Shown: one piece after another, positions 28,280 through 36,304 of the stretch | Position numbering within the stretch: the first letter of the stretch is position 1 | How the letters are laid out: each line of letters opens with the position of its first letter | Assembly: GCF_900107145.1 (NCBI RefSeq) | Contig: NZ_FNOW01000006.1 | Location: 32,587 to 96,586, forward strand | DNA length: 64,000 nt | Direction of reading: 5' to 3' | Origin: Allochromatium warmingii | GTDB taxonomy: Bacteria; Pseudomonadota; Gammaproteobacteria; Chromatiales; Chromatiaceae | Made by a program: the position numbers and the translations under genes | Notes under the pieces: generated by a model | The model's input: only the letters and a program-made list of their open reading frames with translations | Databases searched by the model: none | Told to the model about the DNA's origin: nothing

Positions 28280-29129
28280 ACGCCCGCATCATTGGGCGGC
28301 GTGGAGTTGGCTGCTGGCGCTCGCCGTCAGCAGTGCAGTTGTGGCCGATCCCGCTCCCGCGCCGACACTGACCAATGCGCTGGGCATGACGTTGCGCTTG
28401 ATCCCCGGCGGCAGTTTCCAGATGGGCTGCAATCCGGCGACCGCCAGCGATGAGCAGTGCGACGGCAGCGAGCAACCGGCACATTCTGTCACGCTATCGC
28501 CCTTTTATCTGGCTACCACCGAAGTCACCCAACGGCAATGGGTGGCAGTGATGGGAAATAATCCAGCGTATTTTCAAAGCGATGCGGCTGATCTCGACCG
28601 CCCAGTTGAGCAGGTCTCTTGGGACGACGCGCAGGCATTTATTCAGGCGCTCAATCAACATCCCGAACTCGGCGGTGGCTATCGCTTGCCGAGTGAAGCC
28701 GAGTGGGAATATGCCGCCCGCGCTGGCACCACAACGCCGTATTGGTTCGGCACAGGCGCAGATGAAGCGCACCTGAAAGCCCATCTCTGGTATCTGTTTT
28801 CCTCCGGCGAGCGCACCCATCCAGTCGGCACCAAACCGGCGAATCCCTGGGGATTATTCGACATTCACGGCAATGTTTTCGAGTGGGTCAGCGACTGCTA
28901 TCACCCGAACTATCAGGGCGCACCGAGCGACGGCCAGCCCTGGAGTAGCGATTGCGAGCGCCTGAACGATGGGGCCAGGGTGCGGATTCTGCGCGGTGGT
29001 GCTTGGTATCTGTATCCGAATGGGGCACGGTCAGCCTTTCGCTTCCGCTATGCACCGACGGTACGACATTACGGTTTTGGCCTACGGGTGGCGCGGGCGG
29101 TGACAACACCTGAGCCGTCAATTAAATGA
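28272..29129 (+). CDS. SUMF1/FGE-domain exported protein lacking the FGE cysteines
   Basis: A 285-aa protein with a signal peptide (cut near VSSAVVA-DPAP) and a formylglycine-generating-enzyme-like (SUMF1) fold: LRLIPGGSFQMGC, VTLSPFYLATTEVTQRQW, YRLPSEAEWEYAARAGT, WGLFDIHGNVFEWVSDCY and ILRGGAWYLYPNGARSAFR. True FGE has two catalytic Cys in the block just after RGGSW; none is there. Other Cys pairs exist (MGC...QC and SDC...DC) and may be disulfides. So it probably does not activate sulfatases; a periplasmic binding or other oxidase role is open. Overlap with the NifX-like gene upstream and with the DUF89 gene downstream puts an exported protein in a cofactor operon. Confidence 0.82.
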   Translation: MAKRPHHWAAWSWLLALAVSSAVVADPAPAPTLTNALGMTLRLIPGGSFQMGCNPATASDEQCDGSEQPAHSVTLSPFYLATTEVTQRQWVAVMGNNPAYFQSDAADLDRPVEQVSWDDAQAFIQALNQHPELGGGYRLPSEAEWEYAARAGTTTPYWFGTGADEAHLKAHLWYLFSSGERTHPVGTKPANPWGLFDIHGNVFEWVSDCYHPNYQGAPSDGQPWSSDCERLNDGARVRILRGGAWYLYPNGARSAFRFRYAPTVRHYGFGLRVARAVTTPEPSIK

Positions 29130-29980
29130 ACACCTATCTCGACTGCTATCCCTGTTTTTTGCGTCAAGCCCTGAGCGCCGCACGGCGGGCGGGTGCCGAT
29201 TTTGAGCAACAGCACGCCGTGTTACGTTGGACGCTGACGCATCTGCACACACTGCCACTCACTACCACTCCGCCCGTTATGGCCGCTGCGATTCATGCGC
29301 AGGTGCGGGCGCTGACCGGCGTCGATGACCCCTATCAAACCGCCAAGCAGGAGGCGACCGCGCAGGCATTGGCGCGGTATCCGACCCTATTGGCGCATCT
29401 GGACGCGGCGAGCGATCCGCTGGAATGCGCGGTGCGGTTGGCGATTGCGGGCAATATTATTGATTTGGGCGTTGCTGAACAGTTTGATCTGGATGCGACA
29501 CTGGAACGGGTGTTAATACAGCCGTTTGCGATTGATGCGCTGGACGCACTGCGGCAGCGGCTCGACAGTGTCGAACAGGTGCTCTATCTTGCTGATAATG
29601 CTGGAGAAACCGTGTTTGATCGCCCGTTGCTTGACTTGCTACGCCGGCGCGGGTTGGCGGTTACCTATGTGGTCAAGGCCGCCCCGATCATTAATGACGC
29701 CACCCGCGCCGATGCGCTGGCCGCTGGCATCGCCGACGGCATTGAGATCATTGACAACGGCTCGGCGGCACCGGGGACGCTGCTAGAACAGTGTTCGGCG
29801 GCGTTCCGTGAGCGATTCGCGGCGGCTCCGCTGATTGTGGCGAAAGGACAGGCGAATTATGAAACCCTCAGCGCCCTGTCTGCACCGATTTTCTTTTTGC
29901 TTCAGGCTAAATGTCAGGTAATCGCGGGCGATTTACATGTCCCGCCGGGGGCGATTGTGTTGAAGGGGGCGGTGTTATAG
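29126..29980 (+). CDS. DUF89 / ARMT1-like damage-control phosphatase
   Basis: A 284-aa DUF89 protein. The N-terminus carries the subfamily signature LDCYPCFLRQALSAARR, and the active-site loop YLADNAGETVFDRPLL supplies the Asp/Asn metal ligands; NDATRADALAAG and VIAKGQANYE-like LIVAKGQANYETL follow. Family members are metal-dependent phosphatases that remove damaged sugar or cofactor phosphates. It starts in an ATGA overlap with the SUMF1-like gene, so the product may clear a by-product of the cofactor chemistry encoded upstream. That link is inference. Confidence 0.85.
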   Translation: MNTYLDCYPCFLRQALSAARRAGADFEQQHAVLRWTLTHLHTLPLTTTPPVMAAAIHAQVRALTGVDDPYQTAKQEATAQALARYPTLLAHLDAASDPLECAVRLAIAGNIIDLGVAEQFDLDATLERVLIQPFAIDALDALRQRLDSVEQVLYLADNAGETVFDRPLLDLLRRRGLAVTYVVKAAPIINDATRADALAAGIADGIEIIDNGSAAPGTLLEQCSAAFRERFAAAPLIVAKGQANYETLSALSAPIFFLLQAKCQVIAGDLHVPPGAIVLKGAVL

Positions 29981-29989
29981 CTTATTTTT

Positions 29990-30190
29990 TGAACCGCAAA
30001 GGCGCAAAGTGATTTAAGGATTTAAGAATTAGACAGGATTTACAGGATTTACAGGATTATTCAGGATTATTCAGGATTAACAAGATTTGATTTTAATAAA
30101 TCATTTTAAAATCCTGTCAATTTTGAAGTATCTTGTAAATCCTGTCTAATTTTTAAAAAACTTTGTGTACTTTGCGCATTTGCGATTCAA
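29990..30190. repeat. AT-rich about 200-bp imperfect palindrome, copy A
   Basis: Outer arms GAACCGCAAAGGCGCAAAG at 29991 and the inverse CTTTGCGCATTTGCGATTCAA-like sequence ending at 30190; inner arms TAGACAGGATTTACAGGAT and its complement around 30140-30160. The left arm contains direct ACAGGATTT and TTCAGGATTA units. It lies between the DUF89 gene and hybD, which converge. Copy B is at 32456-32647. Confidence 0.85.
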
Positions 30191-30191
30191 C

Positions 30192-30716
30192 TTAATCAAC
30201 GATAGACTGTTCTAATACCGCAACCCCCCAGCCATTCATAATTTCACGCACCTGTGCAATCACCGTTGGAATCACCCTAGCAACCGTTGGCGATAATTCG
30301 ACGCCCAATTCCAGCGATTCCGGCACAATACCGACTAGCACAATTTCATGCGGGCTATAATCAAGTAGCTCGACCAGTGCCAATAAATCGGATATACCTA
30401 AATGATGCACGGAGAGTTTCGGATTCAGCGCCCGACGAATTTCAGCATCTCGCCAAACAGTTATATGACTCGGCGCAGCGTTACATGCTATCGCGTCGAT
30501 CATCAGAATACGCCGATATTCAGCAAATAATGGCAATAAATCCAACCCCGAAGTGCCGCCATCAATCAGCATAATCGTCGGCTCAAAGCGATAATCACGT
30601 TCGAGCTGACGCAAAATATGCACACCGATACCCTCATCACTCAGTAATACATTCCCTAAACCAATTAACAAAATATCGGTGCTTGGATTTGATTGCGCGT
30701 TGGCATTGACTGTCAT
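30192..30716 (-). CDS. hybD: Hydrogenase maturation endopeptidase HybD
   Basis: A 174-aa protease of the HyaD/HybD family that removes the C-terminal tail of the hydrogenase large subunit once nickel is inserted. Motifs: ILLIGLGNVLLSDEGIGVH (Glu ligand in the DEGIG loop), IMLIDGGTSGLDLLPL (Asp ligand) and LSVHHLGISDLL (His ligand). The ATG at 30716 is one base after the hybC stop (TGAGATG), and is preferred over an upstream start inside hybC. Other maturation genes (hypABCDEF) are not in the window. Confidence 0.93.
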   Translation of the reverse strand: MTVNANAQSNPSTDILLIGLGNVLLSDEGIGVHILRQLERDYRFEPTIMLIDGGTSGLDLLPLFAEYRRILMIDAIACNAAPSHITVWRDAEIRRALNPKLSVHHLGISDLLALVELLDYSPHEIVLVGIVPESLELGVELSPTVARVIPTVIAQVREIMNGWGVAVLEQSIVD

Positions 30717-30717
30717 C

Positions 30718-32421
30718 TCAAAGCGCCCGTACCTGCACAATCTCGCGGCGTTCGTTGTCATGCAAATGCACAGCGCAGGCTAAACACGGATCAAAAGAAT
30801 GCACAGTGCGCAAAACTTCTAGCGGGCGCGATTCTTCTAAAATCGGATTATCCAGCAATGCGGCTTCATACGGCCCAAGTGCATCATTTTGATTGCGTGG
30901 CCCGGCGTTCCAAGTTGAAGGCACCACAGCTTGATAATTTTTGATTTTGCCGTTTTCAATGACAATCCAATGCGACAACACGCCGCGAGGTGCTTCATGA
31001 AAACCAAAGCCCATTTGCTCGCCTTTCGGAAAGACCGGCGCATTAAAGCTGGTGTAATCGCCGCCTGCGATATTAGCAACGAGCGCATCATAATGCTCAA
31101 TCAAATTATCATAAAGCACTTGGGTACGAATGCACCGTGCCAAATGACGCCCAAGCGATGAATGTAGGGCAGTCATTGGTATTTCAGTGCCTGCCAGCGC
31201 ACCAATTCGCTTCAGCGCATCAGTGAGATAACCGATGGTACCTGAATGACCGGCGGCGACCATTGCTAAGACATTGGCTAATGGGCCAACTTGCGCTGGT
31301 TCATCTAAAAAAGTCGGTGATTTAACCCACGAATACGCGGCGGTTTCTTGAAAATCAGTGTAAGCGGGTATGGTTTCGCCCTGATAGGGTGAGCGCGTCC
31401 AATCACCTTGATACCAACTGTGCTTAATGCTTTCTTTGACATGCTGCTCAAAGAAGGGATCACCGAATTGCTGGATCGCTTGAAAGCGCGTTAAATCGCC
31501 GGCGGGAATATAACCACCAGGCATTGCAAAGTCGGTTCCTGCTGTGTTGCGCGGAAAATCAGGCACAGAGAGATAATTCATCACGCCCGCACCATAGGGC
31601 AGCCAATCCGCATAGAGTGCGGCAATCGCGATCACATCCGGTAAATAGACCTGACGCACAAATGCGCCCAATTCATCAATAAGAGTGCGGATATAGGCTA
31701 ATCGCTCTAAATTAAGCGTCGATTGATCGTCAGGATTGATCGCATTTGCGACACCGCCAACAGCTAAATTTTGAATATGTGGAGTTTTGGAGCCAAGAAT
31801 AGCGGTGATTTGATTAGATTTACGCTGATAGTCCATTGCTTCCAGATAATGTGCGACCGCCATTAAATTCGCTTCGGGCGGGAGCTTCATTGCCGGATGG
31901 CCCCAATAGCCATGCGCAAAGATGCCAAGCTGACCATTCTCGACAAAGCGTTTCACTCGCGCCTGAACTTCAGCAAAATGACGCGCATTGTTATTGGGCC
32001 AGTCTGATAAACTTTGTGCCAGCTTTGCGGTTGCCTGTGGATCGGCTTGTAATGCTGAAACAACATCAACCCAATCAAGCGCAGAGAGATGATAAAAATG
32101 TACGATATGATCGTGAATGCCATGCGCGGCGATAATTAAATTCCGAATTAACTGGGCGTTAAGTGGAATATCTAGTTTTAGAGCATCTTCAACCGCACGC
32201 ACCGAAGCAATCGCATGAACCGTGGTGCAGACGCCGCAAATGCGTTGGGTATATAGCCACGCATCACGCGGATCGCGTCCAATTAAAATAGTCTCAATAC
32301 CGCGCCACATTTGACCGCTTGACCAGGCATTGACGACCTTGCCGTCTTGAATATCGCAGTCGATACGCAGATGGCCTTCAATCCGCGTGACTGGATCAAC
32401 GCTGATTCGTGTGCTTGTCAC
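30718..32421 (-). CDS. hybC: NiFe hydrogenase large subunit HybC
   Basis: A 567-aa group 1 NiFe hydrogenase large subunit that carries the Ni-Fe(CN)2CO site and oxidises H2 in the periplasm. The N-terminal Ni-binding pair is in RICGVCTTVHA (C62, C65) and the C-terminal pair in DPCLACAVH (C546, C549). The 15 residues after H552 are the tail expected to be removed by HybD. Initiation is at GTG 32421, with GGAG about 10 bases upstream. Between this gene and hybB lies a 190-bp palindromic repeat, which makes the hyb transcript discontinuous or strongly structured here. Confidence 0.96.
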   Translation of the reverse strand: MTSTRISVDPVTRIEGHLRIDCDIQDGKVVNAWSSGQMWRGIETILIGRDPRDAWLYTQRICGVCTTVHAIASVRAVEDALKLDIPLNAQLIRNLIIAAHGIHDHIVHFYHLSALDWVDVVSALQADPQATAKLAQSLSDWPNNNARHFAEVQARVKRFVENGQLGIFAHGYWGHPAMKLPPEANLMAVAHYLEAMDYQRKSNQITAILGSKTPHIQNLAVGGVANAINPDDQSTLNLERLAYIRTLIDELGAFVRQVYLPDVIAIAALYADWLPYGAGVMNYLSVPDFPRNTAGTDFAMPGGYIPAGDLTRFQAIQQFGDPFFEQHVKESIKHSWYQGDWTRSPYQGETIPAYTDFQETAAYSWVKSPTFLDEPAQVGPLANVLAMVAAGHSGTIGYLTDALKRIGALAGTEIPMTALHSSLGRHLARCIRTQVLYDNLIEHYDALVANIAGGDYTSFNAPVFPKGEQMGFGFHEAPRGVLSHWIVIENGKIKNYQAVVPSTWNAGPRNQNDALGPYEAALLDNPILEESRPLEVLRTVHSFDPCLACAVHLHDNERREIVQVRAL

Positions 32422-32455
32422 GGTTTAATGCTCCGAATGGGTGATAAGAGAGTTG

Positions 32456-32647
32456 TTGAACCGCAAAAGACGCAAAGTTTTTGAATAATTAGACAGGATT
32501 TACAGGATGTCTCAAGATTAACAGGATTTTAATTTATTTAATTAAATTTAATTAAAATATTTTCTGAAAATTTCTTGTGAATCCTGAATCATCCTGTAAA
32601 TCCTGTCTAATTCTTATTTTAAATCACTTTGCGCCTTTGCGGTTCAA
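32456..32647. repeat. AT-rich about 190-bp imperfect palindrome, copy B
   Basis: Outer arms TTGAACCGCAAAAGACGCAAAG (first 20 bases from 32456) and the inverse TTTGCGCCTTTGCGGTTCAA ending at 32647; inner arms TAGACAGGATTTACAGGAT and its complement near 32600-32620; AT-only centre around 32530-32560. It sits inside the hyb operon between hybB and hybC. Same family and organisation as copy A. Confidence 0.88.
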
Positions 32648-32652
32648 ATCAA

Positions 32653-32672
32653 AAGCTACTAGCTATCAGCCG
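32653..32672. repeat. AGCT-family repeat, copy 5, at the hybB stop
   Basis: AGCTaCTAGCTATCAGCCGCC. On the minus strand it encodes the last residues (AADS) and TAG stop of hybB. Confidence 0.55.
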
Positions 32673-33801
32673 CCAAAATCGGCGTCTTTTTGACAAAAAA
32701 CAGATACGCCATCACCTCGAATGCAATAATCGCTAAGGTAATCATCATTTCGCCGACCGCTGGGAAATAATGCCAACCTGGGCCAGGGTTGTAGGCAATT
32801 AAGAACGCATCGAAGCGATATAGCGTCCCAGCAAGCACAACCGCTAATGCGCTCCAAAATAGTTGGGTTGGACGCTGGCGTTTTTTAGCATCAAATAAAA
32901 TCCAGATCGCATACAAAAATAACGCAATCTCGGTGATAAATAGCCAGGGTTCAAGACCGGGTTGCCATAGATAGACGCTATCGCCGCTGATCGCTAATTC
33001 CCCAAGCCGAATGATAAGATAGACACTCAGCAGCCAGGGAATAATTGCCCCGATGCGCGAGAGCAAATCCGTTTCTAGCCGTCGCCCTAAATTTACAGCG
33101 GCATAGAGTGATTCAAACACCACTATGCCATAGCCCATCGCGATTGCTGTAATCAGAAAGAGCAGCGGAATAATCGGTGTTTGCCAAAGCGGATGAACTT
33201 TGTGTCCGGCGATAATCAGCAGTGAGCCAAGCGAAGATTGGTGCATAGTCGGCAATAAAATGCCTAGCCCAATGAAAAAGAACAGCGCATGACGCACGAA
33301 GCGCAGAGCACGCTTGGCCCGCATTGCTTCGAGAATCGCGGGCGAAAATTCAATCCACAATACCAGCGTATACAGTGTCACGCAGAGTGCAACTTCGAGC
33401 ATGACGGAATTAAGATTCATGTATTGCGGTAGAAAGACATTATATAACTGCCAATAGCGCCCGACATCGACCAGAATTGATGCGCCAGCTAAGGTATAAC
33501 CGAATGCGCTGGCTAAGAGCGCGACCCGAATCATCGCGTGAAATTGCCCGCGATTAAAAATATAGACCAGTAGCGCCATCGCATAGCCGCCGCACGCAAT
33601 CGCGGTGCCGCTCACGACATCATAGGTAATCCAAATTCCCCAGGGAAAACCGTCGCTTAAATTGGAAACATCGCCGATCCCGAAGATAAAGCGGCGCAGA
33701 GTAAAATACGCGCCGATCAATACTAATACGGCGAGAAAATAAAAATGACGGGTGAGCAGTCGCCCGCCGATTGGACGATACACTTCAGTCATATTAGTCA
33801 T
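32659..33801 (-). CDS. hybB: Hydrogenase membrane subunit HybB (NrfD/PsrC family)
   Basis: A 380-aa integral membrane protein with nine or ten hydrophobic helices, including FLAVLVLIGAYFTLRRFIFG, IWITYDVVSGTAIACGGYAM and FFFIGLGILLPTMHQSSLGS, the last being characteristic of HybB/NrfD quinone-site proteins. It passes electrons between the HybOCA complex and the quinone pool. The ATG at 33801 has GAGGAG 7-8 bases upstream and overlaps the hybA stop; an upstream start at 33822 and an ATG at 33792 are alternatives. Its extreme C-terminus lies within an AGCT-family repeat. Confidence 0.92.
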   Translation of the reverse strand: MTNMTEVYRPIGGRLLTRHFYFLAVLVLIGAYFTLRRFIFGIGDVSNLSDGFPWGIWITYDVVSGTAIACGGYAMALLVYIFNRGQFHAMIRVALLASAFGYTLAGASILVDVGRYWQLYNVFLPQYMNLNSVMLEVALCVTLYTLVLWIEFSPAILEAMRAKRALRFVRHALFFFIGLGILLPTMHQSSLGSLLIIAGHKVHPLWQTPIIPLLFLITAIAMGYGIVVFESLYAAVNLGRRLETDLLSRIGAIIPWLLSVYLIIRLGELAISGDSVYLWQPGLEPWLFITEIALFLYAIWILFDAKKRQRPTQLFWSALAVVLAGTLYRFDAFLIAYNPGPGWHYFPAVGEMMITLAIIAFEVMAYLFFVKKTPILAADS

Positions 33802-34798
33802 GGCGGCGCTCCTCGACATCATCGGCGTGCCGCTCGGCTTCGGTGCGCCGGTACACGGTATACACTAATCCGCCGAGCAAGAGGGTCGGAGCCGCCAAGC
33901 CCTGATAGAGCGTGTGTTGAATGGTCTCGGATAATTGGGCGCTTGACTCTGGCCCCAATGCTGGCAGTCCTAAGTTCTCGAACGGCACGCCCGCGAGCAG
34001 CAGATATTGGGTGCCGCCGGTCTCGGTTTCGCCGTACAGATGCGGGTGATAGCCGCGTACCTCGGCGCTGCGCTGTTGACCAGAATCTAGGCGATGCAGT
34101 GGATAATCCTGATAGGTGCCCGGCGGTAAATTCAGCCGTCGCTGCCCTTCTTGCAACAAATCAGACACGCGCCCGAAGAGGCTCGCCCCCGTCGGACAGG
34201 CCGCGCAACAGGCCGGAATCTCGCCTTGCGCCTGTAGATGACGGCACATTTCGCATTTGACGATCTTCGGAAACGGTTTGTCGAACTCGAATTTGGGAAT
34301 ATTGAACGGGCAGGCAAGCTGACAATAGCGGCAGCCGATGCAGGCATCTGGGTTATAGCCGACGATGCCGGTGAGCGGATCTTTGGTCAGGGCGCTGACC
34401 GGACAGGCCGAGATGCAGTCGGGATCGACGCAGTGCATACAAGCGCGTTTGATGAAGCTGTAGCCGTCCTGTTCGCGATCTTTGACTGCTGCCGTGCCTT
34501 GCGCAAAGGCTTTGATTTTGTTCAGATTCCGGCTGTCCAGATCGCTGCTGGCATCCCAGATCGCGTGAACATCTTTGGCCTGTTCCAGCGCCGGATCGGT
34601 GATGGTCGGCATCGCGTTGGCGTTTTTGCAGCCGACTTCACACGCTTTGCAGCCGATACACAGGGTCGCATCATAGAGAATGCCGACCGCATCCGGCGGC
34701 AGATCTTTGGGCGGACGCGCCTGTGCTGTGTTCGTGGTTAGGGCGGTGGCCGCACCGGCCAGCGCGACCTTGAGGAAATCACGCCGATTCGTGTTCAT
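33794..34798 (-). CDS. hybA: Hydrogenase iron-sulfur subunit HybA
   Basis: A 334-aa periplasmic ferredoxin-type subunit with a Tat signal (NRRDFLKVALAGAATAL). Four Cys clusters: CIGCKACEVGC, CMHCVDPDCISAC, CIGCRYCQLAC and CEMCRHLQAQGEIPACCAAC, enough for four [4Fe-4S] clusters. A C-terminal hydrophobic helix (LAAPTLLLGGLVYTVY) anchors it. It links the HybO small subunit to HybB, as in E. coli hydrogenase 2. Starts three bases after the hybO stop. Confidence 0.94.
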   Translation of the reverse strand: MNTNRRDFLKVALAGAATALTTNTAQARPPKDLPPDAVGILYDATLCIGCKACEVGCKNANAMPTITDPALEQAKDVHAIWDASSDLDSRNLNKIKAFAQGTAAVKDREQDGYSFIKRACMHCVDPDCISACPVSALTKDPLTGIVGYNPDACIGCRYCQLACPFNIPKFEFDKPFPKIVKCEMCRHLQAQGEIPACCAACPTGASLFGRVSDLLQEGQRRLNLPPGTYQDYPLHRLDSGQQRSAEVRGYHPHLYGETETGGTQYLLLAGVPFENLGLPALGPESSAQLSETIQHTLYQGLAAPTLLLGGLVYTVYRRTEAERHADDVEERRHD

Positions 34799-34801
34799 GG
34801 C

Positions 34802-36001
34802 TCACCTCGCTTCCGACTCAGCAGCAGCACTGGACTCAGCCGCCTCCGCCGCTTTCAGCTTCTGCCCGGCGCTGACCGCATAAACCAGCGCCCCGCCGCC
34901 AATCGCGCCAGCAACGGCAGCGCCAGCAAGCGTCGCTCCGCCCGGATGCTCGGCAAATACTTCGGGGAAGAAGGCCGGCGGCGTCACCGATTCGACCTCG
35001 GCTTGTTCATGCAGCGCCTTATGAAAGCCAACGCCCTGTTCAGTGCAGCCGAAACAGGGATGCCCGATGCCGACTGGCCAGGTGTTGCCGCCGACATCGC
35101 CGAACTCAATTGCCGGACAGTTGGCGTGCGTCTCTGGCCCCTTGCAACCAAGTTTGTAAAGACACCAGCCCTGTCGATGCCCATCATCGCCGAATTGTTC
35201 GGCAAACCGCCCCGCATCGAAATGTGGACGGCGTTCGCAGTTGTCGTGGATTAAGCGCCCATAGGCAAACAGCGGGCGACCTTTGGCATCAAGCGCGGGC
35301 AGTTTCTGTAGGGTCAGATAGTAGAGTACAGTTGAGAGCAGGTTATAGGGCGACGCCGGACAGCCGGGCAGGGTAATCACCGGCAATGCGGCCCCATCGG
35401 TGCGGGTAATCCCTTCGCGTTGCAGCGCCTCGGGAATGCCGACCGCGCCAGTTGGATTGGGCGCTGCGCTCTGCACTCCGCCCCAAGAGGCACAGGAGCC
35501 AATCGCCACCACAGCAGCGGCATGTGGGGCGATCTCGTGCAGCATCTGTTGCGGCGTTTTGCCAGCCACCTTGCAATAAATCCCGCCATCGCGCATCGGC
35601 ACTGATCCTTCGATGACGAGAATAAAGCGGCCTTTATTGCGTTCAATGGAATCAGCCAGCGCCTGTTCAGCCTGATGACCGGCAGCAGCTAATAAGGTCT
35701 CGGAATAATCGAGCGAAATTAAATCCAGAATCAGTGACTCAACCGTCGGATGCGTCGCCCGCAACAGCGACTCAGTACAGCCGGTGCATTCCTGAAAATG
35801 CAGCCAAATCACCGCCGGCCGACCAGTGGTGTCCTCAATAGCCGCTAACACCTGTTGCGACATGCCGAACGGCAAGCCCATTGCCGCCGTTAGTCCCAAT
35901 GCAAACTGCATAAAACCGCGACGACTGACGCCGCGCAATGCAAGCTGATCGGCCAGACGCGGGCCAATCTCGATAGAAGCTGGATCACGGGCGGCGTTCA
36001 T
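34802..36001 (-). CDS. hybO: NiFe hydrogenase small subunit HybO
   Basis: A 399-aa small subunit with a Tat signal (SRRGFMQFALGLTAAMGL), which exports the whole folded heterodimer. Cluster ligands: proximal CTGCTESLLR with GSCASWGG and PGCPASPYNLL, then distal and medial ligands in DNCERRPHFDAGRFAE, WCLYKLGCKGPETHANC and HPCFGCTEQGVGFH. A Gly/Ala-rich C-terminal helix near residues 365-388 anchors it in the membrane. GGGGAGG lies just before the ATG. It heads hybOABCD and is divergent from the multihaem operon. Confidence 0.95.
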   Translation of the reverse strand: MNAARDPASIEIGPRLADQLALRGVSRRGFMQFALGLTAAMGLPFGMSQQVLAAIEDTTGRPAVIWLHFQECTGCTESLLRATHPTVESLILDLISLDYSETLLAAAGHQAEQALADSIERNKGRFILVIEGSVPMRDGGIYCKVAGKTPQQMLHEIAPHAAAVVAIGSCASWGGVQSAAPNPTGAVGIPEALQREGITRTDGAALPVITLPGCPASPYNLLSTVLYYLTLQKLPALDAKGRPLFAYGRLIHDNCERRPHFDAGRFAEQFGDDGHRQGWCLYKLGCKGPETHANCPAIEFGDVGGNTWPVGIGHPCFGCTEQGVGFHKALHEQAEVESVTPPAFFPEVFAEHPGGATLAGAAVAGAIGGGALVYAVSAGQKLKAAEAAESSAAAESEAR

Positions 36002-36304
36002 CGGATAAACCTCCCCGCAAGACGGCGGGATATGGGTTGATCTGGGTTGATCAATGTGTCAGTGAATCTGCAAGTAAAATCGTCATGTATTGTTTTATAT
36101 TTTTATATTCTGATTATCTTATAGACAGAGTTGAACCGGTTGTCTAACCGAATCAAACAAAATATTGATCTTGGTCAATGACCCGACGTTTGGCAGTGGT
36201 CGCCGCGCACACGTTGGACTAAGGTTGCTGTGGAATATTGGACTGGGCGCTTGCAAATAGGCCGAACACTGCGCCGAGCGAACACTGCACACACGGGGGC
36301 GTTC
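36002..36304. other. Shared intergenic region, hyb operon / multihaem operon
   Basis: A 303-bp AT-richer divergent region without a gene. It holds the hybO ribosome-binding site (36005-36015 on the minus strand), repeated TTGATC half-sites at 36037-36054, an AT-rich centre at about 36085-36125, and the FNR/ANR-like box at 36165. No clear sigma-70 or sigma-54 promoter could be fixed by eye. Confidence 0.6.
36165..36178. promoter_or_regulatory. FNR/ANR-like box
   Basis: TTGATCTTGGTCAA matches TTGAT-N4-ATCAA in nine of ten positions. It lies 164 bp before hybO and 127 bp before the heptahaem gene, so it could act on either or both promoters. Known FNR/ANR proteins activate from such sites when oxygen is absent. 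Confidence 0.55.

Noticed and set aside
30020..30110. Repeated ACAGGATT units resembling a CRISPR array
   Set aside because: Units are 9-12 bp, directly abutting without spacers, and belong to one arm of a long palindrome.
36238..36254. Sigma-54-like TGGACTGGGCGCTTGCA upstream of the heptahaem gene
   Set aside because: GG-to-GC spacing is 11 bp rather than 10, and sigma-54 does not tolerate this well.
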